DNA of 64,000 bases, from the NCBI GenBank assembly GCA_964016875.1, contig OZ024736.1, positions 44,176,707 through 44,240,706 on the forward strand, written 5' to 3'. This DNA is from Fallopia convolvulus (taxonomy: Eukaryota; Streptophyta; Magnoliopsida; Caryophyllales; Polygonaceae). This document shows positions 9,867 through 22,979 of this stretch, piece by piece. The position numbers were made by a program, and so were the translations under genes. The notes beneath the pieces were generated by a model. That model saw only the letters and a list, made by a program, of their open reading frames with translations. It was not told where the DNA came from and did not search any database. Numbering within the stretch: position 1 is the first letter of the stretch; each line of letters starts with the position of its first letter.

Positions 9867-12530
9867 TCATAGGAAAACATATAAAGAGGATAAATAATAG
9901 CCCCATGCAATGTCTAAATAAAAAACTTCGTAGGTGGGGAAGTGTTTCATGTATGAGGAACCACCTATGTCTTCAAGCTTATAAGAGTCGTTGCCTGAAT
10001 CAACTATCACCTTGTATGTCCTTTGATAGCAACCCGAGGGGTTCAGGTCACTATTGGCCACGATCTAGACTTGAGGTGCCCTGATCTTCTTCGATGAGTA
10101 ATCGGGATAAGTACGGACCATCGGAAGATGGTCCGCTGGCCTCTTGTGCTCGCATGAGCTAGGGCGGGATGAGGAAGAATCAAGGGTGAGGGAAGAGGGA
10201 TAGAAGGGGTGACTCCAGGGCCAAGGGGAGGAGAAACTTGACTCAAAGCTTGGCTAATTCATATTGGACGTAAGAAATACAATAGTTTTAGTGGTCTTAT
10301 ATAAAGGTGGCTCAAGCAAACCCTAGAAAGTCTTTTGGACTAGCATGTGTATGCAAACATTAGCCCACGCCCAAAAAGCCAATGATATTAAATTAAGCAA
10401 CATATTATATATAAATAAATAAGTACAAAAATAGAAATCGATAAGCCTCGGCTAGGCATAGGTTAGATGCCATCATCCTTCCTAGTTCAAGCCTTGCTTG
10501 TCTTTTTTTCCGATATTTGGTGTTGTTGAGCACCTTGTGCTATACAAAGTTCCTGTCATCAGGGTCTGAGGATGGATGTTTTGCCCATGAGCTCTAATGA
10601 GCTTTAGGTGATAAGAAACTAGGTGCATATCTAATGCCCACCTTTCTTCTACAACATATTTGAATTGCCCTATAAGGCTTGAGTGTTGCCTACTGCTCCA
10701 ACGTCATGGTTCGTATTGTTGGTAGCCTAACCTTCAATGAAATAACTATTTTTCAGCTATGAGTCAATGCAAATGATGACTCATTGGAGGGTATTTTGGG
10801 ATAAGTCTTGTATTCTCTTAGTATATGATCTTCGCAAAAAATTTCTGAGTCAATCAACACATGACGAACCTCAAATGCTCCCCATTTCCATAGTAAGAAC
10901 CAAAGGTTATTGTGGGGCATTTGAATCCCCCTTAAAGTCAACATCAAATAAAGCCATGGATACAGCTAGTTTAGGCCTCTTCAACTTAAAAATCTTTTTT
11001 CATTGAGCACTTCTAAGGTGTGACACCCCACTGGTAGTGTACAAATTTTTTCCCCTTGTTTAGTTATCGACTCTAAACATGAATCGCATGCCTTTGTAGC
11101 TCCTCTTTCTCACACGTTTCGACCGTGTTATTTCAAGTAACCTTTGTTCTTTAATTATTGTCTCGTCCTAACAAAATCCTTCAAGTGTCAATGCAGAACC
11201 AAATACTTCAAATAGTGTTATAACATCCCACAATTATTAGAATTTGTGAGCTTTTTTTATGATAGCGTAAAATTCTGCTTTGATTCCCATTATTAGGTTT
11301 TCTTCTCATTTTTGCATGCCAATTCAAGGATGACTTGTCTTTAATTTGTCAAGGAACTCAATAGAAGGGTGCCTTAAGAAGTAAGTGAATAGCTTGATGA
11401 GTTATAAATTGGGCAACAATCCCATCTCCATGCTTTCCATCAAGATAGATTATCGACAGTCACTTAATAAACCCAAACCTCGTTGTCTTCAAGGGGCGTT
11501 TGAGTTCTCGTATCTCTAAAATCCTTTCCAACTTCCTCTATCATTGGTAATTTATAGCATTCTTTCTTGTAACTCAACCATCTTTGCAAGTGTTCTTAGA
11601 GTCAAACTCTCTCAGCATACACTCTTTTAGTAGCACCAATTTGAAAGTTGCAACAACAACTTTCATCACATTCATCCATATCTACACATATCTCTATAAA
11701 CCAAGATGCAAATTGCCTCAAGCTCTCTCCCTTCCTTATACGCACATTCAACGATGTATCCATTGATGTCAATTCTTTGTCATTGGCAATAAATTGTGAC
11801 ATAAATTTCCTTGACTTTTGGTTCTAGGTAGATATTGAATTTTGGCTCTAGAGTGTGACAACACTCGACGGTCATTTGCCTAAGCTTGTTGGAACTCATT
11901 TTCACATCAACGTAACATTTCATGCCCATAATGCCATTTTATGGGAGATATGTACAAAATGATTTACATGATTTAATTACCATCATAAAGCTCGAAGGAA
12001 GGGATATAGGGGGGTTAATATTTAATATCTCGCATGAATGGAGTTGAGGTCATACTATCCAATTCAATTTAGCCCGCTCTTAGGCGGATATCAAAGTTTC
12101 CCCTCGGTTTTCAAGCGACTGAAGGACTCGATAGTGCTCCTCCTGGGGCATATGTATGGGTTTGTACCTACCCCTCTTCATGTTGGGGCATTGAACTTCG
12201 AGATCAGGATTAAAGACTTTAACTGTTCATGTCCTTGTCTCTCGTATTAATAATAACATGCCTTTGGTGAAACTGGTCTAAATCGTCTTGATCATGTGGC
12301 ACCTCTCGAGATCCACCATGTCTTGCTCAACCGCTTCACTTAGCCTCTTTGTGTTATCAAGTATTATCCTAGCATAGTGGAGTATTGTCGTGCTTCCTTC
12401 CCGAGGCCGATGACATCGGTTGCTCTCCTTGATAAAGAGAGGGCACCGTCGTCGATTGCCATCGTTGTGGTTCGAATTTGACACCCCAATCGATCCTTGA
12501 TTTGCCTCAATTGTCAAATCCCACAACCTC
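9867..12530 (-). pseudogene. decayed Ty3/gypsy element with gag, protease and integrase tail
   Basis: Minus-strand fragments appear in the order expected for a gypsy element. Gag-like sequence lies at 11,602-11,802 (RIRKGESLRQFASWF, matching the common gypsy gag phrase GESLRxFVxRF). A protease-like segment lies at 10,753-10,947 (GAFEVRHVLIDS). At 9,867-10,061 is the C-terminal integrase tail pattern (GCYQRTYKVIVDSGNDSYKLED). The RT core is not visible, and stops and frameshifts are frequent, so this is an old copy with a large internal loss. The 12,278-12,526 frame may be further gag but is not recognisable. Confidence 0.6.
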
Positions 12531-14300
12531 TCTCTGTGTGTCGCTCCTTTCTATAGGAACCACAATCATGCTTGCCAAGCTGGTCCATCGTCATCTTTAG
12601 TATTGATGGCTCCAACCGACCCTTGCCTTGTGATTTCTAAAAAGCAAGGCGTAGAACCTCCAACTCCTCCCTTGCGATCTTTAATCATTAGGTCTTTTCT
12701 ACCACTTACTACTCGAGTGTAGCAACGTGAATAGCCTCTTCTTAGCCGATATTAACCAGGTGATCTCAACCATCATCGTTGTTGTCGTATGCATACGACG
12801 CCAAATGTGGTAACAAAAATTAATACCATAATAAATTGATGATAATTGAGCATTGATCTCTCCAATTTTTCTTGATTTCATGCATGGATTCTTTATCCTA
12901 CAAGAAATTGACACTCAAATGTGGATCTTGTCTCCTCCATTGACCTCCGATGCTTAAATCCAAATTTGGATTTTTAATTTAATGTAAAGAAGTGAATGGA
13001 TATTAATAAATGTTTACCTTATTATTTGGAGAAATAAGTAACTTGATTAATAATTAATGATCATTTCATTAAAGATATAATCGATCATCAATCTTTCAAA
13101 CTCCTTACTCCTCCCCAAATTTAATCAAAATATATTAATTTCACCTTACATCTAATGTTAATTTTACTCAAATTCTAATCTAGCCTTTGTTCTTGTAATT
13201 TATTATAAAAATAAATTTCTTATAAATATCTTGAAATTTGTAAAAATTAATCTTTATAAAAAATTTTAGGAACAAAGTTTTAGCATTGTTAAATGAAAAC
13301 TCTTTTAAACAAGATAATTTTTGGTGAAAAGTTATTTTTTATGAATTGGAAAAACATAAAAAGTAAAGAAAAATGTATGGATTTAAAAAATGTTGAAAAT
13401 AGTTTTTAGATAAACAGTGGTTTTTAGGGAAAAAGTGAACAAGGTCAATATGAGCAAGTGAGCAACCCTAACAAAGACATTTTTTTAGCTCAACAATTTC
13501 CCCATCTTATTCTCTATAATGGGGATAGAGGAAAAAATATCAAATCTTTTTTCCCCTAAATTTAGGGAATGTAGTAATTATCTATAATATAGAGAGAGTG
13601 TAATTCTACCAAAAAAAAATATAGAGAGAGTGTATATTAACATGTCGTGTAATTCATGGAAAAATGAAAGTTCGGAAAAAAAGATGAGAGAAAATATATA
13701 AACAAATTATATTTATCAACCCCACTTACTATTTTATTGGTTAAAATTCACGATTAGATATATGACATTTTTTTTAACTTGAGGTTACCACGTAAAATTT
13801 ACGAACTTTCGAACACCACAAAAAATGGCTTAAGTTGAGGGTTATTAGATGAAATTTCCGTTATTTGTATTAAAAAATTTAATTATAACAATAACTAATT
13901 AACTATACACCATGCTGATTTCCATATTTGTTTTTTCCCCTAAAAAATTTCCATGCAGCTGCCAAATACCATTTCATACAGAAAATACAATTTGGAGGAA
14001 TACAAACTCGCTTGTTAGAATGTCGAACTTCCAAGTACAACGATTGACTACCATCAACTTATTTAAGGGAAATATTTTGGATTTCCTTTTTCCTTCTGAG
14101 TTACGGGGGTCTCTCTATACAAATACGGGCGGCGTGTCCCGTAATATGCGAACGTAGTGCAGGATAAAACGCACGCTGTCCGGACATCTAGCCGTTCATC
14201 ATAGTCAATCCAACCAGTCAACGTTCAGGGTCAATAAAATCAACGGCTCTCTGTAACTTAGAGTTGCTTCTCTCAAACACAGGCGACATACTAACTTTTC
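12531..14300. other. intergenic, AT-rich
   Basis: No gene seen. The stretch holds AT-rich DNA, a duplicated TATAGAGAGAGTGTA phrase at 13,588 and 13,620, and grades into the promoter of the cohesin gene. There is no obvious TATA box close to 14,300. Confidence 0.5.
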
Positions 14301-14663
14301 TCCCAGTTCGAAATCTGAAAATAAACCACCAACGCACGATAGTTTCTCACTCCTCTCTCATCTTTCTCCCTTCTCGCTGTCGTCAAACAAAACGTTCGAT
14401 CTCGTACTCCTTCAACCCGGCAATTGGCTACGCTGCTCTGAAGTCGTCCTCTTCCTTTGAAGAAGTTCGAGCTTGAAGCGGAATTTGGATTCGTTGCGCC
14501 ATCGAGCTCCGTATTGTGTTGTTGTTGAAGAGCTTCAAGATTCGTGTGCTCAAAGTTAGGGCTTTGCTAGTGACTTCGAGAGGAAGCTCAATTGTTGCTC
14601 CCGAATCGAAAGAGCTGCCTGTGGCAGAGGAGAGTGAGTTGAATCTTGGGTTTTGGTGCCCGA

Positions 14664-14708
14664 ATGCGACCGAAGCTCTATGGTGTTGCTGAAATTGAGA
14701 TTTTCTAG
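14664..14708 (+). promoter_or_regulatory. upstream ORF (14 aa) in the RAD21/SYN4 leader
   Basis: The ATG at 14664 opens a 14-residue frame ending at TAG 14706-14708, 92 nt before the main start. It lies in the presumed 5' leader and could lower initiation at the main ATG. That the leader extends this far is inferred. Confidence 0.45.
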
Positions 14709-14760
14709 GGTTTGGTTTGAGGCCGGTGTAATTTGCTGATTTGGAGACTGAGAACTTTGT

Positions 14761-14901
14761 ATGAACCCTAGGTTACCGGGGGCGGTGGAAAAGGAAGAAA
14801 ATGTTTTACTCGCAGTTTATATTGGCCAAAAAGGGGCCCCTTGGGACTATATGGATAGCGGCTCATTTGGAGCGAAAGCTCCGAAAGAATCAAGTCGCTG
14901 A
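14761..14901 (+). promoter_or_regulatory. upstream ORF overlapping the RAD21/SYN4 start codon
   Basis: The ATG at 14761 opens a 46-codon frame that passes the main ATG (14801) in the +1 frame and stops at TGA 14899-14901. Its own context is weak (T at -3), while the main ATG has A at -3. Leaky scanning past it is therefore plausible. Confidence 0.5.
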
Positions 14902-17900
14902 TACTGATATTGGTGTCTCCGTTGGTTAGTTTATCCATCTTTCCGTCGTTTTGCTTATCAATTTTTCCATTGTGTTTCAGTTTCTTAGCTTAGTAATTTT
15001 TCTCTTAACATATACAATTGTAGCATAACGTTACAAATTCTGTTAGTAATATTATTATCATTTACGTTTCTCAAATTCAATTATACCTCGCTTTGGATAA
15101 GGCTTATTGTACCTTTGATTAGTTGGCTTTAATTGGATAATTATGTTACCTTTCTAGTTTAAAATTTGGATGATTATGCCACTTATACTTATTTGGCGAG
15201 TAAATATTAATTGCAATTCATATAATGATCTCAGATTTATTTCCGATCACAAGATTGTCTATCCATATTGATGTTCTACAATGGCTTTGTACTTCTGGAT
15301 TATTCAGGAATCTTATTGTCTTGAATTTTAAATGTTCTACAATGCCACTTATACTTATTCAGGAATCTTATTGTCTACAATGGTAGCAAAGAAGCTTAGG
15401 TAATGGATTGAATTGATCAGGGTTAACGATTAATTGATTTCCCAGCTTGTGTGAGGAATTCTCTCTAACTTGCAATTTAATGGCTTCAGTTAGATACAGG
15501 ACCATTTATTGAGATGAAAGCGGAATTGAAGTTTGTACTAGGGCTGTGCTACATCTGTCTGCTTGAAACTTGAAAGTTTACTAATCAGAATAACATTCTA
15601 GGAAAATACCCACAAGCAATGAATGAAAAGATCCTGGAACTGAGTAGCCAGTTATCGTCTAACTATGTGAAAATGTTTACATATTAAGGGCATAATAGCT
15701 ATATTCATAATGTTCCATTGTAAATTATAAAGAGAGCTGCAGAGTATTGTTGTTTTGGATAATGCAAAAAGGTAATCTCAATGATAAGAACATCAACCTT
15801 CAAAGTTTCGCAAGTGGAAATATTTTTAAGCGGGCCAATATATAAAATGGAAATTTATAGCGTGAGTGGCTGTAGAATTTCTAGGTGTTAGTGAGATGAA
15901 GTCTGCTGTTAAAGCCAATGGCTTCTACTATACTACAAAAATTGTGTTCTCCTGACACGAAGCACCGCAAAACTAATGTTAGGTTGGTGAGAACTGCCTT
16001 ATATTTGGTTAAGAGAATTATTTCTGTTTTTAACATGTTCCCTTTTGCGTAACAGATTCCATACTTTCCCCTGATGTACCGATTGCACTCCGTTTGTCTA
16101 GCCATCTTTTGCTTGGGGTGGTGAGGATATATTCTAGAAAGGTCAACTACCTTTTTGATGACTGCAGTGAGGCTTTGCTTAAGGTTAAGCAGGCTTTCCG
16201 CTCGACCGTTGTTGATTTGCCACCAGAAGAATCTAAGGCCCCATATCATTCCATCACATTGCCAGAGACATTTGATCTTGATGATTTTGAGCTTCCAGAC
16301 ACTGAAGTATTTCAGGGGTTCGCTCCTACTGCAATTTTCTCATCTCATGATCTCATATTTATACACTTTAGTTCGTTACATTATCCCCTTTGAGCTTCGG
16401 ATTTGTTGTTTAGGAAGCTAGAGATTTTGGACTTAATTCGGTACATGGTGCTAATTTTTCAGAAACTTTGTTGATCATCATGTGAGTACAAAGGAACAGA
16501 TCACTTTGCAAGACACGATGGATGGCGTAGTTTACTCAACATCACAATTTGGATTAGATGGTTTGTGAATCCACAATCTTTTAGCTGCTTTGGTCATAAT
16601 ATGCCTCAAATCTGGTGCCTAAATTACATTTTGTTATTTTGTTCAGAGCGTTTTGGTGATGGAGATGCATCTCAAATTCCGTTGGACCTTGATGAGGTAA
16701 ATTGACATTTCAGAAGAGAATACGAGTTGTTTGTCAAATTAAAACTTTGTTGAAGAGTTTCTTACAAGATCTTCTTTAAACTACAGCATACCTCTCTAGG
16801 AGAATTTATGACTCTTTTTACTTGACAATATAATGTTGGTTGATGTTCTTAACAAACAAGTAACTGATGCTATTTGTTGTATATGCATTTCTTGAGTTGC
16901 AAGTTAATTTCTCTTGAAACTGTGACATTATTTCTATGAACATTGAGGCTTGTCATTAACTCATTATTGACAAGAAAAAATGTCTTCTAGTTGAACTCTT
17001 CTTGTGTGCCTTACATATTATAACATCAAGTTGTTTTTTTTCCAGATAATTCATGACTGCAGTGTCAGTTTATCAAATTTACACAGATGTTTTTTATTGC
17101 TGCATATTTTCTTTGTTAAACGGGGACAGGATTCTGCCTCTTTAAATTGTTCCTTAATTATATTTATTCTCAAGCAGGAGCTGCTTTTGAACAAGGGGCC
17201 ATCAGGGCATGGAGTTTTGCTTACTTCACGGTAAGATGATGGTCAATGTTTTTTTTCTAATTGAAAACCCCTGCATCAGTGTGATTGCCCTCAGGGAACC
17301 TGCACACTGAAAAAAAATCTTGTAAATGCTTGTGTGTATATATACCTTCATGACAATTATCATATCTATGATTAGTATGTCTAATAAGGATACTGCTAAC
17401 TGTATGTATATGGAATTAGAACCCTCAATGCTGAAATTTTAGTAAACTAACTCATTGATACATAGTTCTGTTGCTTAACTACCTAACATAAGTCAGCCGT
17501 ACAGAGAACACATACTTGAAAGAGATCCTAGCACTTCAAGAGGCTTTTTAACTTATTCATGTGAGGCAAACTTCTTTTTCCACAATATATGCTCTTTCTG
17601 GGAAAATATTATTTGTTTGGAAAGAGGTTAAGAGATTGAATGGTTGAGGGACTTGAGATTTGAGAGTGCGGTTGTAACTCTGATCAAGTAGGATGAGCAT
17701 GTGGTGAAACTGATTATTGTGTGATTTTTGTTTCAGTGTTGACCCTCAAACGCGTGTTGAGCCATCATCCAGCCAAATGGGTGATGAACTTGATGAGGAG
17801 ATGCATGACACTTGTCAAGATATCAACACTAATTGCAGTATAGAGGTTTGTAATTATTCTTTTAGAAATCTAATTGGTTTCTTTGTGATTTTGGACATAT

Positions 17901-20900
17901 TAAAAAAAATAACACCACAGGTTGGATCCCCATCAACTGCGCAGCCCATGGAGCTGACTGTATCATCAAATGGTGCTAAAATATCTGGTACAGATGAGGT
18001 CTTTGAGCCATCCAAAAACCTGAATCCTGAATTTGATCAGAATGGGAGTTTGGGTAAAAGTGAAGTTGATGTTGGATTAGCTGTTGAATACAGTGGAGAA
18101 TGTGAAGAAGGCAAAGAGATTGGATTGAATGAAAGTACGGTATCATTGAATTCCTCTGATAAGCCGGTCTCACATTCAGAGGAAGCTGATCATCACCATG
18201 ACAAATCTACTGTCAATGGCTTCTATTCTTTATCTGATAACCCGTCTTTTGTTGATCAACCATCACTTGAGCCTGCTGTAGAAGCTGAAGGCATGCTTGA
18301 TATCAATTCCAATGCTGAGAATAAAGTAGGGCAGGACTTAATAAGACCAGGAGCATCTGAGGTTGCAACTGATGATGCTAAAGCAGACATGTTATCTGTC
18401 TGCAAGCCATTGCTTCAACCATGTAATTTTCCCAATAATCAAGAAAATGCTGAATTAGACAATTTGGTTTCCATGCCTAAAGATTGTGGTATTGGTTCAG
18501 AGGAGATTTCTGGAATGCAAGATGCACCTGGAATTTCTGTTGCTAGTGTGCAGGGTTGCTCTATTGAAGCTGAAGATAAGCTTGATAATAATTCCAATGT
18601 TGAGAATAAAGGACATGACTTAATAAGGCGAGAAGCATCTGAGGTTGCAATTGTTGATGCTAAAGCAGACATGTTATCTGCATGCAAGCCAATGCTTCAA
18701 CCATGTACGTTTCCCAATAATCAAGAAAATGCTGAATTACACAATTTAGTTTCCATGCCGAAAGATTTAGTAATTCGTTCAGAGGAGATTTCCGGAATTC
18801 AAGGTGCACCAGAAATTTCCGTTGCTGAAGTGCAAGGTTGGTCTATTTGTACTTATCTTTAGAGTAATGCTCTATTTAATCAGTCACTCTTTATTTAGTT
18901 TTTTGCCCCCTGTGAATCACTCTGGTTTATCTTGTTTATCGTTTATCCTTATTCATGGATCCTTGGCAGATGTCACAAATCAAAACTTAAATGAAGACCA
19001 GTTTCTCGATGCTGACCCCTGTAACAACTTGGCTGGACAACTAGTTATTTCGGAAACTATTCAGTCCCAAAAGAGGAGTGATTCTGTTGCTCCTGAATTG
19101 CCTTCCCCTGAAAAGATGCTATCTCTCCCAGATCTGCCTGTTGCCTTATCAAATGAATTACTTGTAGAGACAACTCCGGAGAGAGATGTTCTCGCACAAG
19201 GTGATCAAGATGACACGATGAACAAAATATCTGGAAAAAAAAGAAGTTTAACTGAAAGTACTATAACCTTGCAAAGCCTAAACTCAGTTGATACTGCTGA
19301 GGCTGCTCAATCCAAAAGAACTGTGGACTTTGTTCCGGATGATGATGATTTGCTGTCTTCCATTTTAGGTAAATAGCTTACTTTTCTCTTAGGTTTCTTC
19401 TCCTATTCTCTGAAATGTGAATGCTTGTTAGGTGTAGTTTTTATGATATACCAATATTGATAATTGCATGGTTGGATGATTTTAGTTGGAAGACGGTCGT
19501 CAGTGTTGAAGGTGAAGTCTACTCCACCTGGGTTTGACTTGGTATCTTCCAAACGGCCTCGAGTTACTCCTCGATCCGGTGCTCACAAAAGGAAAGTGCT
19601 TGTGGATGATTCTATGGTCTTGCATGGCGAGTAAGTTATTAATGTGCTCATCCTAATAATCTTTTATTCAGCAGTTAGTAGCAGTGGATGTCCAATCTCA
19701 TAAAGTATGTCTTTTAAAGCATTGCCATATTTCTTAATTGTTCAAAATCTTGTTTGCATTTAACTTGCAGCATGATACGTCAACAACTGGTAAATACTGA
19801 GGATATACGCCGTGTGAGAAAGAAGGCTCCTTCTACTCACCCTGAGATATGGATTCTTCAGAAACAATTTTTGGAGGATGGGATGTTTAATGAACCTATA
19901 TTCACAGGTTGGTAATTGCTATAGAAGATCAGCAATGAGTTATTGTATTTTGGATTGAGTGGAATAATTAGGTCGACTAGACTTTGTCCAACTTTACCAT
20001 CTGCTGTTGCACATTATTCACAACCAAAGCCGGATTAGTATGTGTTCTTGCTGCTCTTAATTATCTTTCGTTTAATTTTCAGGGCTGTCGTCCAAGTTGA
20101 TTTCCTTGCATAGTCAGCCATATGACCTGAGTGAAACCAAGTTGGTTCAGGATGATGGAAGCAAAGATCAGTCTACGGCAAATGACATAATTCTGTCCCC
20201 AAAAAGGCTGACAGTGGGTGATGAAACTGAAATTGAGGGCACTAATGTATCATCAGTTGCTAGAGATGATAATGGTCAACAATTTGCAGTGTCTCTCTTT
20301 AATACTCCAATTGAGGACAGCATGAGAGTCTCTAGTGAGTTGTTTGGTAATACTCTAAATGAGACAATGACCAACAGTGAAGTTGGACACACGCCTTCAC
20401 ACTTTGATATTTCAGAGAGCAGAACTGAAATAGAAACAGAGTGCAGCAGAAAACTTAATGATGACGAGACAATGACCAACAGTGAATTTGGACATACACC
20501 TTCCCAATTTGATATTTCAGAGAGCAGAACTGAAATGGAAACAGAGTGCAGGAGAGAACCTATTGATGATGAAACAGATCATTCTGTTGCTTTCGGAATG
20601 GAATCATCATCCTGTCTTCCTTGTGCTTCTGAAAATAATGCTCAGTTAGTTGATGGTGATAAGATTCAATCTCCTTGCTTCATGGATCTCAATGATGTAG
20701 ATTTCTCCGAGCAGGTTGATGGTTCATGCCTGAAGTTGGATGAACAATCAACTGGGAAAGATGCTCTTTTGACCGTCGAAGCAGCTTCGGGAGAAATATT
20801 AGAGCATAGGCCGGAAGAGGGTAACTTGGATGTTAGACTGGAAGATACTGATTCAGGTGTACCTGTGGCTGGTGCTCAGCCAGAGTGTTCCTTACCTGTC

Positions 20901-22030
20901 AATGATGAAAATATTATTGCTGAAGACAAGGCATCTGATGAAGGCAGAACACACGAGATGGGGACAGTAAACAATGATGATTTCCATGAATCTGATCTCA
21001 AATATGATGAACAGAGAGAGGATTCGAAACTTGATCCTTCTGATCCTGTAGGAGATCTCTATGATCATGATACAGGTGATTTTTCTTTCACATGTACTCT
21101 ACTGTATTCTTAATCTGTTCTTCTTCACTAGATGTGTCCTCTATTATTAAACTGTATGATAGTTGTATGATCCTGAGTGGGAAAAAAATGTGTGGCTTGA
21201 TTATGTTATGTCAAATCAGCGTCACATAAGTAGGGAATTAAATTTTGATGGCTGTCATATATCTTGATGTCTTTCTTTAGGTGTTTGATCCATATTGACT
21301 TCATTACGCTGATTATTATTTTTTTCCTCGAATTTCAGATTTTTTGAATTTTGATGATGATGATGAGATTGCTGGAGATGATGAAAACTCTATTCCAAAT
21401 GCTGAAGGACCTCAAATTCTTGATAATAGTGGTTGGTCCACTCGTACCAGGTGCGCATGCCTGTGTTTATTGTTGTGGTCTTTTCTTCCTTCTATTGACA
21501 AAATATCGTATGATAGGTAATTATTAATTGATATGTGATATGAGTTTAGATAATTTACCCTTACATTTGCACGGATGCTCTATCTTGTTTTCATGAAAGA
21601 TGTGTATAGTAGAGCTTTGAGATATGTAAATCTGGAAAACTGTAAGCAGAGCTGTTTCATGTAATTTAAGCCCCTTTTTCTCTCCCTCTTTCATGTAAGC
21701 AGAGCTGTTTCCAACTATCTTCAAGTTCTGTTTCATAAAGAAGCTCAGCATGGAAGGACGGTTCTTCGCCTGGACAATCTACTTGTTAATAAATCCCGTA
21801 AAGAAGCGTCAAGAATGTTCTTTGAGACATTGGTATGTTTTCTCGACTGCAGATTCATACAAGTTAAATACTTTTAGATGATAACGAGGCTTCATTTTGT
21901 ACTGATTTAACAATATTTACCCAATCTTCAGGTCCTTAAAACCCGGGATTACATTCACGTGGATCAAGAGGTCCCATTTGATAACATTAACATAAAGCCT
22001 CGTGCAAGGCTATTGAAGTCGGAGTTTTGA
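14801..22030 (+). CDS. SYN4: cohesin alpha-kleisin, RAD21/SYN4 type (14 exons)
   Basis: This encodes the kleisin that closes the cohesin ring around sister chromatids in the nucleus. The N-terminus binds the SMC3 neck, the C-terminal winged helix binds the SMC1 head, and separase cuts the middle. Exons by splice sites and phase: 14801-14924, 16056-16317, 16463-16560, about 16646-16696, 17178-17230, 17737-17845, 17921-18836, 18970-19368, 19486-19630, 19771-19907, 20083-21075, 21339-21450, 21703-21832, 21932-22030. Total is about 1,208 aa. Residues 1-110 are the Rad21/Rec8 N domain (MFYSQFILAKKGPLGTIWIA, RLSSHLLLGVVRIYSRK, YLFDDCSEALLKVKQAF), then the plant phrase LPETFDLDDFELPD. The last about 60 residues are the winged helix (HKEAQHGRTVLRLDNLL, SRKEASRMFFETLVL). 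The acidic middle carries two internal tandem repeats. It is longer than Arabidopsis SYN4 (about 1,030 aa). All exon phases are compatible and no stop interrupts, so the gene looks intact. The SYN4 rather than SYN2/SYN3 label rests on the N-terminal phrase and length. Confidence 0.94.
18281..18836 (+). repeat. 95-codon tandem repeat inside RAD21 exon 7
   Basis: Units 18281-18565 and 18566-18836 encode two copies of one segment, each starting EAE(G/D) and carrying the phrases DLIR, ASEVA, DAKADMLS, CKP(L/M)LQPC, FPNNQENAEL and LVSMPKD. The copies differ by scattered substitutions and one small indel, and the frame is kept. Confidence 0.95.
20361..20570 (+). repeat. 35-codon tandem repeat inside RAD21 exon 11
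   Basis: Units 20361-20465 and 20466-20570, 105 nt each, encode ETMTNSE(V/F)GHTPS(H/Q)FD followed by ISESRTE(I/M)ETEC. Nucleotide identity is high, the frame is kept, and the segment is acidic and probably unstructured. Confidence 0.95.
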
Positions 22031-22900
22031 TTGCCACGTGGATCCAGAGGTTCCATTTAGCACAAGGAAACATACTGCAAAAGTTACACCCACGGTAAAT
22101 CCAGGTAGGTGAGTGAGTTTAGTTTCTTAGCCTTCTGTGGAGGATATATTCTTTTTCTACTCTGTAATTGTAGCTTAACCTGATGTTGGAGCATGTAATG
22201 TCTTCATGGGTAGTTAGCGATAAACTTGTTATTAATGTAGGTTTAATTTATATGTATTATATGTAAAGTTGCATCACCACTACCAGGTCAGGAATTCTAA
22301 TTTATATTTCAATATGTTGGAGCATGTTGAATTCTTTCAAGCTATAGCTTGCTAGCTTGACCTATATTAAGAACTCGGTAGTGGCAGCAAGAATTTTTTT
22401 TCCGAAGCGAAGTATTGTTTTTGCTAATTTTTTTTTAAAATTTTCTGAAAAGTATCGTCTTGCGAATTTGTTCGGGCAATGGGAGGAATCCATAAGATCA
22501 TGTATATCAAGGTAACTTTCTCTAGTTCTCCTACAGTTCCATCAATGGCAGTGAGAAGATTTTGTACTTCAGTTTACGACATAAGCTTTCTATAGTATAT
22601 AGTTTGAGAACACTAAATCTAGGATTCTGGTGATATCTTATTTTAAATTTTTGGACATGTTAATTATTTTTCAACGAACAGCCATGGATAAAACTTGATT
22701 GTCTGTGGGCGCATAACTTGTCAGCTGAAACGGCGCTAGTTTGGCCATTTTTTATACAAAACGTTGCGTTTTGATCCATCCTGGGTAAATTTTTTTAAGC
22801 CAAGTAAACATGGCCTCTCTAGGATCGCTTTATCTGCGATGTTTGTTTTTGCCCATTCTTGCATCAACGCTCAACATAAATCTATAATATAATGAAAGGC
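22031..22900 (+). other. RAD21 3' flank, no gene
   Basis: The presumed 3' UTR follows the stop at 22028-22030. AT-rich stretches near 22,190-22,260 could carry polyadenylation signals. No other feature is seen up to 22,900. Confidence 0.5.
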
Positions 22901-22979
22901 TTAAGGATCATCGGTAGGAAAAGAAAAGCTACTGATAAACACGCCGTTTATAAAGCCAGTCAAGTGGAGCTTGTAAAAC

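Noticed and set aside
16094..16421. Separate small gene at 16.1-16.4 kb
   Set aside because: It is exon 2 of the kleisin gene read past its donor site.
17717..19376. Two independent genes at 17.7-18.9 and 18.8-19.4 kb
   Set aside because: They are exons 6-8 of the kleisin gene joined by in-frame readable introns; splice phases fit one protein.
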